Position numbers and translations under genes: made by a program. The notes under the pieces are model-generated. The model worked only from the letters and a program-made list of their open reading frames with translations. It did not search any database and had not been told where the DNA came from. Positions 56,373 through 64,000 of a stretch of DNA of 64,000 nucleotides are shown here, one piece after another. This stretch comes from Bacillus cereus group sp. RP43 (GTDB taxonomy: Bacteria; Bacillota; Bacilli; Bacillales; Bacillaceae_G). The stretch's first letter is position 1. Each line of letters begins with the position of its first letter. The stretch spans positions 4,030,001-4,094,000 of the forward strand of contig NZ_JARVHQ010000001.1 of assembly GCF_040459645.1 (NCBI RefSeq). The letters are read 5' to 3'.

Positions 56373-57905
56373 TTATACTTGTAATGCCTTCTCTCTCAAA
56401 GCTCTTCTTAACAACTTACCAGTTGTATTCTTCGGCAATTCTGTTAAAAATTCAATGCTCTTTGGCACTTTATATTTCGCTAAATGTAACGTGCAGTAAT
56501 GCATCAGTTCTTCTTCTGTTACGTTCGTTTGTTTCAGAACGACGTAAGCTCGTACTGCTTCTCCTAAGTTTTCATCAGGAACGCCTATTACAACAACTTC
56601 AGCTACCGAATCGTGAGTATATAATACTTCCTCTACTTCACGAGGATATACGTTATAACCGCCAACTAAAACAATATCTTTTTTGCGATCGACGATATAG
56701 AAGTAACCTTCTTCATCCATTTTCGCTAAGTCACCTGTATATAGCCATCCGTCTTTAAGTGTCGCTGCTGTATCTTCTGGCGCATTATAGTAACCCTTCA
56801 TAACGTTAGGTCCGCGAACAATTAACTCCCCAACTGCACCGACAGGTACTTCTTCCCCAAGTTCATTCACAATTTTATTTTCTACGTGCCAAATATTTGT
56901 ACCAATCGAACCTGGTTTACGAGGACGATCTAACGGATTAAAACAAGTAACTGGTGATGCTTCTGATAAACCGTATCCTTCTGAGACAATCACATCAAAA
57001 CGTTTTTCAAAGTTTTGCAGAAGGGCAACAGGCATTGACGCACCACCTGAAATACAGAGACGAAGCGTCTTTACATCTTCTGCGCTTGCTTCTTCAAATA
57101 AATATAAGTAATTGTACATCGTCGGCACACCAGCAAAAATCGTTGGTTCATACGTACGACAAATACGGAATACTTCTTTCGGACTAAACCTCGGTATCAT
57201 TAAAATCGTTGCCCCGTTCACAATCGGCGCATTTACTGCAACTGTTAAACAGAATACATGGAACATCGGCAGTGCCGCAACGACGCGATCATCAGCAGTA
57301 TATTGTAAATATGACGCAACATCGCTTGCGTTACTATATAAATTTTTATGCGTTAACATAGCGCCTTTTGGCTTTCCAGTTGTACCTGAAGTGTATAAAA
57401 TAACAGCTACATCTTCTTCATCTAGTTCAGGACCTTCGTAAGTTATATCTCCAGTTCCTATAAAACTAGTAAACGTTTTCATTTTTTCAGTTTCTGTATG
57501 AGTAAAATCTGATGAGGTTTCGCATATGATGATATTTTCAAGTGAAGGAAGTCTTGTTGTAAGAGATTGTATAACAGGTAGAAGGACGTCGAGTACGATG
57601 ATTGTTTTTACATCTCCATTTTGTAATATGTAATGTATTTCGTCTGCTGTATAAATTGGATTAATTGGAATGACAGTTGCCCCTGCTTTCATTGTTCCGT
57701 ATAAACCTACTAAAAAATGTGGTGAATTGCCTACAGCTAATGCGACATTGTCCCCTTTTCCAACGCCCATTTTTGCTAAATTACTAGAAAACCTAGTGAC
57801 CACTTTGTTTAATTGGTCATACGAGACCGACTGATCCATAAATATGTACGCCGGTTTATCCCCCTTCTTTTTTGCCGTTTCAGCCAAAGATTGAACGAGA
57901 TTCAC
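56373..57905 (-). CDS. lcfB: Long-chain fatty-acid-CoA ligase (LcfB/YhfL-like)
   Basis: This 510-aa adenylate-forming enzyme activates fatty acids to acyl-CoA with ATP. The P-loop-like motif VAVILYTSGTTGKPKGAMLTH is near residue 160, YGLSEASPVTCFNP is the A5 region, and GWLYTGDLAKMDEEGYFYIVDRKKDIVLVGG covers A7-A8, with the catalytic Lys near the C terminus (NTTGKLLRR). A GTG start has AAAGGTGGGG upstream. It sits in the same yhf cluster as in B. subtilis and fits with aceBA for growth on fatty acids. Confidence 0.92.
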   Translation of the reverse strand: MNLVQSLAETAKKKGDKPAYIFMDQSVSYDQLNKVVTRFSSNLAKMGVGKGDNVALAVGNSPHFLVGLYGTMKAGATVIPINPIYTADEIHYILQNGDVKTIIVLDVLLPVIQSLTTRLPSLENIIICETSSDFTHTETEKMKTFTSFIGTGDITYEGPELDEEDVAVILYTSGTTGKPKGAMLTHKNLYSNASDVASYLQYTADDRVVAALPMFHVFCLTVAVNAPIVNGATILMIPRFSPKEVFRICRTYEPTIFAGVPTMYNYLYLFEEASAEDVKTLRLCISGGASMPVALLQNFEKRFDVIVSEGYGLSEASPVTCFNPLDRPRKPGSIGTNIWHVENKIVNELGEEVPVGAVGELIVRGPNVMKGYYNAPEDTAATLKDGWLYTGDLAKMDEEGYFYIVDRKKDIVLVGGYNVYPREVEEVLYTHDSVAEVVVIGVPDENLGEAVRAYVVLKQTNVTEEELMHYCTLHLAKYKVPKSIEFLTELPKNTTGKLLRRALREKALQV

Positions 57906-57924
57906 ACAAACCCCACCTTTATAA

Positions 57925-57952
57925 AATTTAGAATATTTAAAAATTCTAAATT
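57925..57952 (-). promoter_or_regulatory. 28-bp near-perfect palindrome before the acyl-CoA ligase gene
   Basis: AATTTAGAATATTT and AAAAATTCTAAATT form two 14-bp arms with a single mismatched pair, about 20 bp upstream of the start codon. It is placed as an operator would be, but differs from the B. subtilis FadR site. Confidence 0.45.
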
Positions 57953-58069
57953 AATTATATTAAAAGAAAATTAAAGTAGCAAGTAATATTCCATTAACTG
58001 CATATACACGGCGTACTTTCTATTGAATAACTTTGGAAAGATAAGGTGATTCTACTTGCCAACAAAGTA

Positions 58070-58495
58070 TTAAACGAGGACAGAAATCATTTTAGGATAA
58101 TATGCGCTCATCTTGTCTCTAAGCTTATCAAGTTCCTCTTTATTTAAACTCGTATACTCTCCATACAAGTTAATCGCGTCCGCTCCATCTTCATGAAAGT
58201 ACACTGTAACATATAGTGTCGGTAACCCTTTATCGTCTTCATCTATAGACAAGACAACATCTGGCGTTTTATTAACAGCGCTAAACGTTTCATTTCTTTT
58301 CCATTTCTTATTTTGAAACATAGCCTGTATATCATGTATCTTTCTTTCGTTATCTGTATGCGTATAATATATGACATTATCCCCCGCTGGCTTTCCAATA
58401 GACAAAGTCGTACAGTTTGAAGAAGTTTCATCGTTACAAGCTGTCATCCCTATAACGAAGCTGATCAATAATATAAAGTGTATTATCCTTTTCAT
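58070..58495 (-). CDS. Lipoprotein, unknown
   Basis: This 141-aa protein has a signal peptide (MKRIIHFILLISFVIGMTAC) with lipobox MTAC (Cys20) and an acidic C-terminal domain (about 40-140). AAAGGAGGG lies 9 nt before the ATG; the GTG three codons upstream overlaps it. I do not recognise the family. Confidence 0.6.
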   Translation of the reverse strand: MKRIIHFILLISFVIGMTACNDETSSNCTTLSIGKPAGDNVIYYTHTDNERKIHDIQAMFQNKKWKRNETFSAVNKTPDVVLSIDEDDKGLPTLYVTVYFHEDGADAINLYGEYTSLNKEELDKLRDKMSAYYPKMISVLV

Positions 58496-58647
58496 TTCGA
58501 TCACCCTCCTTTTAGTATATATATTCCTTTATAAGGAGCAGATGTCCTGGAAGTGGATGTTTTAATGACGATATTCGTGATAAATGAAATTATATTAGCG
58601 ATTTTTAAAATATATCGATTTCCCGACAAAACCTGACAAGTTATACA

Positions 58648-58680
58648 AAAAGAGGCTGTCTTTTATGACAGCCTCTTCTG
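58648..58680 (-). terminator. lplJ terminator
   Basis: The stem AAGAGGCTGTC/GACAGCCTCTT lies next to the stop. Confidence 0.85.
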
Positions 58681-58681
58681 T

Positions 58682-59671
58682 TTAGAAGAATAAATGTAAG
58701 AAATCTTCTGTTGTAATATTACCGAAGTAACGCGCGATATCTACGCCTTCTAAAGCTACAGTGAATGCATCTTTATCAAATTGTACGCCAGTTAAACGTT
58801 CTTCAATGTCATGAACATCTAGTGAGCCGAAGAAATCACCGTAAATTTTACATTCTGTTACTGTTCCTTTTTTCACTTCAAGACGAACGTCAACTTGTCC
58901 AACTGGGAAGCGGTGTGAATGTTGTAAGTTGAACTTCGGAGATTTTCCGTAGTTCCAGTCCCAATTGCGGTAGCGCTCTTCAGAAAGTTTATGGATTTCT
59001 TTCCAATCATCTTCTGTTAATTCGTACGTTGGAATTTCTGTTTCTCCTTCGAAAATTGTTTCTAGAAGAAGTTGTCTAAACTCTTCTGTCGTCATTTTTT
59101 CGTTTAGGAACTCTGTAATGTTCGCAACGCGGCTACGGATTGATTTAATTCCTTTTGATTGAATCTTATCCATCTTTACTTTTAACGCTGATACGACATG
59201 ATCGATTTCAGAATCAAATAGTAACGTGCCGTGACTAAACATACGACCTTTCGTTGAGAACTGCGCGTTACCTGAAATTTTTCTACCTTCAGCTAAAATG
59301 TCGTTACGACCACTTAGCTCTGCATTTACGCCTAGTTTACCAAGCGCTTTCGTTACAGGCTCTGTGAATTTTTTGAAGTTGCTGAAACTATCTCCATCAT
59401 CTTTCGTAATAAAGCTGAAGTTTAAGTTTCCTAAATCATGATATACTGCGCCCCCGCCTGATAGACGACGAACGACATGAATACCTTGTTCTTTTACGTA
59501 ATCTGCATTAATTTCTTCTACTGTGTTTTGGTTTTTACCAATGATAATCGAAGGCTCATTAATGTAGAACAGTAAATACGTTTCGTTAATATCTAAGTTT
59601 TTCACACAGTATTCTTCAATTGCTAAGTTTATTCTAGGATCTGTAATCCCTTTATTATCAATAAATAACAT
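58682..59671 (-). CDS. lplJ: Lipoate-protein ligase LplJ
   Basis: This 329-aa LplA-type enzyme has the RRLSGGGAVYHDLGNLNFSF block, GRNDILAEGRKISGNAQF and the adenylation Lys, plus a C-terminal lipoate-ligase accessory domain. It attaches free lipoate to E2 and GcvH. The order lplJ-yhfI-yhfH agrees with B. subtilis yhfJIH. It starts 9 bp after yhfI stops. Confidence 0.94.
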   Translation of the reverse strand: MLFIDNKGITDPRINLAIEEYCVKNLDINETYLLFYINEPSIIIGKNQNTVEEINADYVKEQGIHVVRRLSGGGAVYHDLGNLNFSFITKDDGDSFSNFKKFTEPVTKALGKLGVNAELSGRNDILAEGRKISGNAQFSTKGRMFSHGTLLFDSEIDHVVSALKVKMDKIQSKGIKSIRSRVANITEFLNEKMTTEEFRQLLLETIFEGETEIPTYELTEDDWKEIHKLSEERYRNWDWNYGKSPKFNLQHSHRFPVGQVDVRLEVKKGTVTECKIYGDFFGSLDVHDIEERLTGVQFDKDAFTVALEGVDIARYFGNITTEDFLHLFF

Positions 59672-59680
59672 CGTATCACC

Positions 59681-60415
59681 TCATGAGTTCCATACGTAGC
59701 CACTATGCGCTAGCGTAATATGACCACTGAAAATTTGTTTTGCTTCTGTTACTAAATCAGATGGGTTGCCTGTATGCGGCAAGTGCGTTAATAAAAGTTC
59801 TTTTACATTCGCAGTTTTCGCAATACTTGCTACTTCTGTACTATTCATATGCCCTGCTTTTGCAGCTTCTTGATGTGCATACATGTTACACTCACAAATG
59901 AAAAGATCAGCATCCTTCGTGAATGGGATAAATTCAGGAATATAACTTGAATCAGCGCTGTATACTACGGCATCATCGCCAGCTGTAATACGCATCGCAA
60001 AGCATGTAACAGGATGAACAGTTTTTAAGAATGAAATGGAGAACGGCCCAATTTGAAGTGTTTCTTCTGGATTGTACGCGATCCCTTTCGTATGCGGTGC
60101 ATGCGTTAAAGAATTAAATCCATTCTCATCAAACGAATGACCGTATATTGGTAACTCCGGTAGTTGTCCTTTTATCGCACTCGTAATTAATCTCGCATAT
60201 TGCAATACCCCAATGTCTGCAACATGATCGTGATGATAGTGCGACAATACAACTGCATCTATATCAGACGGTGTTATATATTTTTGAATCTGTGCTAGTA
60301 CACCACTACCACAGTCTACAAGTAAACGAAAACCATCGTGTTCAAACAAATACCCCGACGTTGCTTCTCCCGCTTCTGGAAAGCCGCCCCAAAAGCCGAC
60401 AACAGTCATTTTCAT
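59681..60415 (-). CDS. yhfI: MBL-fold metal-dependent hydrolase (YhfI-like)
   Basis: This 244-aa protein contains the metallo-beta-lactamase motif LSHYHHDHVAD, a later His in KTVHPVTCF, Asp in VYSADSSYI and His in LLTHLPH, all ligands of the two-zinc site. It resembles RNase Z-like hydrolases but lacks their substrate arm, so the substrate is unknown. First gene of an operon with lplJ. Confidence 0.88.
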   Translation of the reverse strand: MKMTVVGFWGGFPEAGEATSGYLFEHDGFRLLVDCGSGVLAQIQKYITPSDIDAVVLSHYHHDHVADIGVLQYARLITSAIKGQLPELPIYGHSFDENGFNSLTHAPHTKGIAYNPEETLQIGPFSISFLKTVHPVTCFAMRITAGDDAVVYSADSSYIPEFIPFTKDADLFICECNMYAHQEAAKAGHMNSTEVASIAKTANVKELLLTHLPHTGNPSDLVTEAKQIFSGHITLAHSGYVWNS

Positions 60416-60618
60416 ATGTATCCATCCTTTCTAAAACCGAGTAGGAATGCAGTTTTTCTCCGTACTTGAGAAAGTTTTTTACTTACATCCTACATTGTTA
60501 ACTATAATCCATTTCCTAAACTTTTTCATTAATTTTCAACTTTGTTATAAAACAGTTGTTGACTTTTGTTTTTTGTACTAATACAATGATAGTAAGAAAT
60601 GGAAATGGAGGGATTGAC

Positions 60619-60747
60619 ATGATTGATCAACCAATGGAGTTTTTCCGAAATTTACCGACGAAAACTTGTGCACACTGCGGGAAGGAAATTGATGAGCAGC
60701 ACGAAGCATACCATAACAAATGTGACGATTGCGTTCACGAAGATTAG
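60619..60747 (+). CDS. yhfH: YhfH-like zinc-knuckle protein
   Basis: This 42-aa protein (MIDQPMEFFRNLPTKTCAHC start) has two CxxC knuckles, CAHC and CDDC, separated by 14 residues, the pattern of the short YhfH family. Ribosome site GGAGGG, 7 nt before the ATG. A longer frame upstream is not supported. Divergent from yhfI. Function unknown; probably binds one zinc. Confidence 0.82.
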   Translation: MIDQPMEFFRNLPTKTCAHCGKEIDEQHEAYHNKCDDCVHED

Positions 60748-60765
60748 TAGTTTGTGAACATAAAA

Positions 60766-60796
60766 AAACCTAGCAGACATAGTCTACTAGGCTAAT
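60766..60796 (-). terminator. Terminator overlapping the LacI-family gene end
   Basis: The stem CCTAGCAGAC/GTCTACTAGG has the last codon and stop of the LacI gene in one arm, followed by T residues on the minus strand. Confidence 0.75.
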
Positions 60797-61800
60797 AACA
60801 TCGTATCCTTCATCGTTGAACCTTTCACCAAGAGCTCCAGTTCAAACTCATACAATTCTTTTTGTCGATAATTTTTCGTATGGATTTTATCCATCATTAA
60901 GTCAACAACTTTTCGGGCCATCTCGTCGATTGGCTGTTCAATTGTCGTAATACCTGGCTCTGTAATCTGCGCTAAAATTTGATTATCAAAACCGATCACA
61001 GCGAGATCTTCTGGAATACTCCAACCATGGCGTTTCGCCTCTGAGATAATTCCAGCTGCAACCTCGTCGCCTCCTGCCAAAATCGCGGTAGGATTTTTTT
61101 TGTCCTTTAATACTTCATTGAATATTCGTTTTCCATCATCCCAAGAGAAAGCGTTTTCAAGAAAATCGATCGCTTCCACTTCTCTACTCTTTTCAGTAAT
61201 AGCGCGTAAAAAGCCCATTTTTCGCTGTTGGCTCACTACTTTCGTTTCGTTACCACGGCAAAAAATCAGATTACGATATCCTTGTTCTAATACATGATTG
61301 GCAGCTATGTATGCTCCCTGTGCATGATCAAACTTCACTGTTGGAACATTTGCTTCCTCAATATATTCATTACATAACACGATTGGACCGTGTTGCAAGT
61401 ATGGCTCTACATCTTCCCACGGATTTTCTAGTGAACATAGAATAATCCCATCTACTTGTTTCGTAGATAATAATTGTAAATACTCCATCTCTTTTTCCGG
61501 TAAATATCTTGTTTGACAAATAATCAGTTTATATTTATGTTCAGAAGCAGCAATCTCGATTGCTTCAATAAATCTACTAAAAAAAGGATTTGTAATCCTT
61601 GGAACAAGCACCGCAATTGTTTCTGTTTTTTGTTTACGAAGCCTTCTCGCCGCAGAATTAGGAACGAAGCCTAAATGCTTCATTGCTAATTGAACCCTTT
61701 TCTTCTTCTCATCTGAAACATATGGATGATTATTAATCACCCTAGAAACCGTTGTCCTTGATAACCCCGCTAATTTCGCCACGTCCTCGATAGTCGACAC
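60787..61800 (-). CDS. LacI-family transcriptional regulator
   Basis: This 337-aa protein has an N-terminal LacI helix-turn-helix (TIEDVAKLAGLSRTTVSRVI) and hinge (SAARRLRKQKTETIAVL), then a periplasmic-binding-protein effector domain. The GTG at 61800 has AAAGGGGG 6 nt upstream; the 23-residue longer frame would break the canonical start of the family. The sugar or other ligand is unknown. It sits alone, and GAAAACGTTTTC just upstream could be its own operator. Confidence 0.9.
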   Translation of the reverse strand: MSTIEDVAKLAGLSRTTVSRVINNHPYVSDEKKKRVQLAMKHLGFVPNSAARRLRKQKTETIAVLVPRITNPFFSRFIEAIEIAASEHKYKLIICQTRYLPEKEMEYLQLLSTKQVDGIILCSLENPWEDVEPYLQHGPIVLCNEYIEEANVPTVKFDHAQGAYIAANHVLEQGYRNLIFCRGNETKVVSQQRKMGFLRAITEKSREVEAIDFLENAFSWDDGKRIFNEVLKDKKNPTAILAGGDEVAAGIISEAKRHGWSIPEDLAVIGFDNQILAQITEPGITTIEQPIDEMARKVVDLMMDKIHTKNYRQKELYEFELELLVKGSTMKDTMLLA

Positions 61801-61820
61801 GAAATTTTCCCCCTTTGCAT

Positions 61821-61832
61821 GAAAACGTTTTC
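61821..61832. promoter_or_regulatory. Perfect palindrome GAAAACGTTTTC, LacI/CcpA-type operator
   Basis: The 12-bp perfect palindrome with central CG, in TGAAAACGTTTTCT, matches the cre-type consensus TGWAANCGNTNWCA at 13 of 14 positions and lies just 5' of the regulator gene start. Autorepression or CcpA control are both possible. Confidence 0.6.
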
Positions 61833-61995
61833 TTATCCTGATTATATAGTATATTATTGGAAACTGCAATATAGGTTCTTATGATTTTACTATATTAATA
61901 TTATACATAGGGAAAAGTCTGTTAACTGCAGGGAATTACACACTACTTTTAGAATTTCACAATAAGAATATTTATAAAATAAAGGATGATATTTC

Positions 61996-62937
61996 ATGAA
62001 TCGGACGGATCGTTTATTAGCCATATTAATTGAATTACAAAGAAAACAAACCGTTACAGCACAAAGCTTAGCTGAAAAATTCGAGACAAGTATACGCACT
62101 ATTTATAGAGATATGGATGCACTTAGTGAAGCTGGCGTCCCGCTTTTCGCAATGCCTGGCCACGGTTATTCATTAATGGATGGTTATTTCTTACCACCCA
62201 TTCAACTTACGCCTGAAGAGGCTGTTACTCTTTTATTAGGGGGTGATTATATTGAGAAAACTTTCAATTCTTCTTTTTCTGTACATGCGCGGTCAGCAAC
62301 AGAGAAACTGGAGGTTATTCTCCCTACTGATCAACAAAAGAAAGTTGAGGGATTACGAGGAGCTTTCCGTTTCCTTTCTCCTATATGTTCAAACCAGCAA
62401 GCCGAGCAAGAAAAACTAGAGAGCCAACTTTTCTTGTTACAAGAAGCTATTCAAAGAGAGCAATCTATCTCCTTTCACTATCGTAAACCAAGAGATATTA
62501 CAAAAATAAAGCGGACCGTTCACCCTTACGGTTTAGTTAATATTTCAGGAATTTGGTACATCGTTGCTCATTGTCTACTTCGAAAACAAATACGTAATTT
62601 TCGCTTAGACCGTATGGATACATTACAGCAAGAACAAGAATTTTTCACAAAACCGAAAGACTTTTCTTTACAAGACTATCAACCTAAAAGCAATCGCACT
62701 GTTACAATTCATTTATTGTTCTCATCTCATATTGCACATAAAGTTATTGAATCACGATACTTTTTTATAGATTCATACGAGTATAAAGATAATGGGTTTC
62801 ATGTATTTTTGAAATCAAGAAACATAGACGAAGTATTTCAATGGGTATTAAGCTTTGGGAGCCAAGTACAAGTACTAGAGCCAACAATTCTTTCTGAGAA
62901 AATACGTGATGAAGCAAAAGAAATGTTAAAACTTTAA
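61996..62937 (+). CDS. HTH-WYL transcriptional regulator (YobV/YafY-like)
   Basis: In this 313-aa protein, residues about 1-60 form a DeoR-like winged helix (VTAQSLAEKFETSIRTIYRDMDALSEAG). Residues about 140-310 hold a WYL domain with the GIWYIVAHC stretch and HPYGLVNISG, and a C-terminal extension. Such proteins respond to small ligands or nucleic acids. GGATGATA precedes the ATG. Its neighbour is a DinB-family gene, a common pairing. Confidence 0.88.
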   Translation: MNRTDRLLAILIELQRKQTVTAQSLAEKFETSIRTIYRDMDALSEAGVPLFAMPGHGYSLMDGYFLPPIQLTPEEAVTLLLGGDYIEKTFNSSFSVHARSATEKLEVILPTDQQKKVEGLRGAFRFLSPICSNQQAEQEKLESQLFLLQEAIQREQSISFHYRKPRDITKIKRTVHPYGLVNISGIWYIVAHCLLRKQIRNFRLDRMDTLQQEQEFFTKPKDFSLQDYQPKSNRTVTIHLLFSSHIAHKVIESRYFFIDSYEYKDNGFHVFLKSRNIDEVFQWVLSFGSQVQVLEPTILSEKIRDEAKEMLKL

Positions 62938-63029
62938 TTTTTTTATTTTACTACTGACATAATGTTGTCAGTAACCTTCCTTTATAGTAAGTATCAACAA
63001 ATATATTTTCATAAAAAGGAGCTAACAAT

Positions 63030-63554
63030 ATGAACAGTACTACCACTTTAGAGAAATTTGAAAGTTTAGCAACGTATTACATAGAGGAATTAGAACAGTA
63101 CTCTCTCCAACAATTTATAATGAAACCTTCTACAGAAGAATGGTCTCTTGGTCAAATGTATAATCATTTACTTTCGGCTACATATATGCAGTTAGATGCA
63201 ATCGCGAAATGTAAAACTGAAACACCATCTGTAGCTAACAAAAAAACGGATATAGGTGAAAAAGTATATGAAATGGGCGCTTTCCCTCCTATACAAATAA
63301 AAATACCTAATCACTCTGGATACACACCTGAAAATCCATCATGCAAAGAAGAGATACAGGAGCGTTTTCTAAAATTAATTACAGCTGTAAAAAACATAGA
63401 ACCAATGCTTGCTTCTATTCCAAATGATTGTAAAGTGGAGCATCCTGGACTTGGGTACTTAAATGCTGCAGAGTGGTTCCAGCTCATTTCTATGCATTTT
63501 TCACATCATCTTCGTCAGAAAGAAAGATTAGAACTTAAGGTTTGCTCAGTGTAA
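63030..63554 (+). CDS. DinB superfamily protein
   Basis: This 174-aa four-helix-bundle protein has metal-binding His residues suggested in EWSLGQMYNHLLS and AAEWFQLISMHFSHHLRQKERL. DinB-like proteins are often thiol S-transferases, but activity is unassigned. AAAGGAG lies upstream. About 90 bp after the WYL regulator, likely a target or operon partner. Confidence 0.82.
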   Translation: MNSTTTLEKFESLATYYIEELEQYSLQQFIMKPSTEEWSLGQMYNHLLSATYMQLDAIAKCKTETPSVANKKTDIGEKVYEMGAFPPIQIKIPNHSGYTPENPSCKEEIQERFLKLITAVKNIEPMLASIPNDCKVEHPGLGYLNAAEWFQLISMHFSHHLRQKERLELKVCSV

Positions 63555-63565
63555 ACATTTCCACT

Positions 63566-63597
63566 AAAGAGAGACTGCCAATATTGGCAGTCTCTTC
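63566..63597 (+). terminator. Terminator of the DinB gene
   Basis: The stem AAGAGAGACTGCCAA/TTGGCAGTCTCTT has a 2-nt loop and loose T-rich flank. Confidence 0.8.
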
Positions 63598-63669
63598 ACT
63601 GACTATACGATTACTCATAAAATCCTGTCTCCACGCATGTTGCTTACTACTAACAGAACATCCCTCTTT

Positions 63670-64000
63670 TTATTCAATATAAAAACCCATCAACACGTCG
63701 TCTCCATATGATCCATCTTCATATTTAATTTGCTTTCTTTGTCTTCCTTCTTCTACAAATCCCATACGTTTATACACCTTAATCGCCCGATTATTAATAG
63801 AAACTACGCCTAAGCAAATTTTCTCTAAACCTTTCTGCTCTTTAGCCCAACTAATAAGAAATTCAATTAGTTTCGTACCAATGCCTTGATTACAATACGC
63901 CTCCCTAATCCCCATTCCCATTGTGCCTGCATGTCGTAACCGTTCTAGTTCATATCGATTGAAAAGTAAAAAACCAACTACCTTACTATCTACTTCATAA
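63670..64000 (-). CDS. GNAT-family N-acetyltransferase (partial, runs off window)
   Basis: About 109 C-terminal residues are present; the 5' end lies beyond base 64000. The acetyl-CoA loop is in GIREAYCNQGIGTKLIEF, followed by KICLGVVSINNRAIKVYKRMGFVEEG, the standard GNAT motif B. A Met within the frame at 63921 is internal. The substrate is unknown. Confidence 0.85.
   Translation of the reverse strand, partial: YEVDSKVVGFLLFNRYELERLRHAGTMGMGIREAYCNQGIGTKLIEFLISWAKEQKGLEKICLGVVSINNRAIKVYKRMGFVEEGRQRKQIKYEDGSYGDDVLMGFYIE

Overview
The window looks like a 64-kb chromosomal segment of a Bacillus cereus group organism (B. cereus/anthracis/thuringiensis type). The evidence is low GC, a complete gerP spore operon, a Spo0E-like regulator, ComK, cell-wall SLH-domain proteins including a NEAT-SLH haem-binding protein (BslK-like), two copies of the group-specific dispersed repeat bcr1 plus a decayed third copy, and gene order that follows the B. 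subtilis yis/yhj/yhf segments. No rRNA, tRNA, CRISPR array, prophage or intact insertion sequence was seen. Most of the window is ordinary core chromosome, and the unusual material lies in small genes, regulatory sites, remnants and degenerate enzymes.

Layout. 1-7.2 kb: yitT, a 43-aa DUF3941 protein, the foldase prsA, cvfB and yajQ, a membrane-anchored alpha-amylase-like protein that appears to have lost its catalytic residues, and amt behind two perfect TnrA/GlnR boxes. 7.3-16.2 kb: katA and hemH (iron/peroxide control sites), asnO, DUF2777 (yisN-like), yisL, rocD and yisK. 16.4-18.7 kb: Spo0E-like yisI and gerPABCDEF behind a sigma-K promoter. 18.7-28.6 kb: an alkylation-repair-like protein, an alpha-CTD-like zinc-ribbon protein, addBA, a signal peptidase and yhjE. 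28.9-35 kb: a duplicated membrane protein, comK, bcr1 plus a small membrane protein, a cold-shock protein, a DUF6584-like protein and the glyoxylate shunt pair aceBA.

35-39.7 kb: four tandem SLH-only secreted proteins and an EamA transporter. 39.8-45.4 kb: yhfN-like protease, then small membrane proteins and a CPBP-family protein facing a two-component system; one of these small genes is split by an in-frame stop. 45.5-50.7 kb: AraC/GyrI regulator, ECF sigma/anti-sigma pair, HD hydrolase, metallophosphoesterase and a TetR C-terminal remnant. 50.8-56.2 kb: sulfate ABC operon (sbp-cysT-cysW-cysA) behind a structured leader, and the Fur-boxed NEAT-SLH gene. 56.3-64 kb: lcfA/B-type acyl-CoA ligase, a lipoprotein, lplJ, yhfI, yhfH, a LacI regulator, a WYL regulator, a DinB protein and a truncated GNAT.

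Recurring themes are iron/haem/peroxide (hemH, katA, NEAT-SLH), nitrogen and sulfur import (amt, sulfate ABC), spore and envelope biology (gerP, yisI, SLH proteins, prsA, signal peptidase) and DNA uptake/recombination (comK, addAB). Most transcription units end in strong, often bidirectional, intrinsic terminators.
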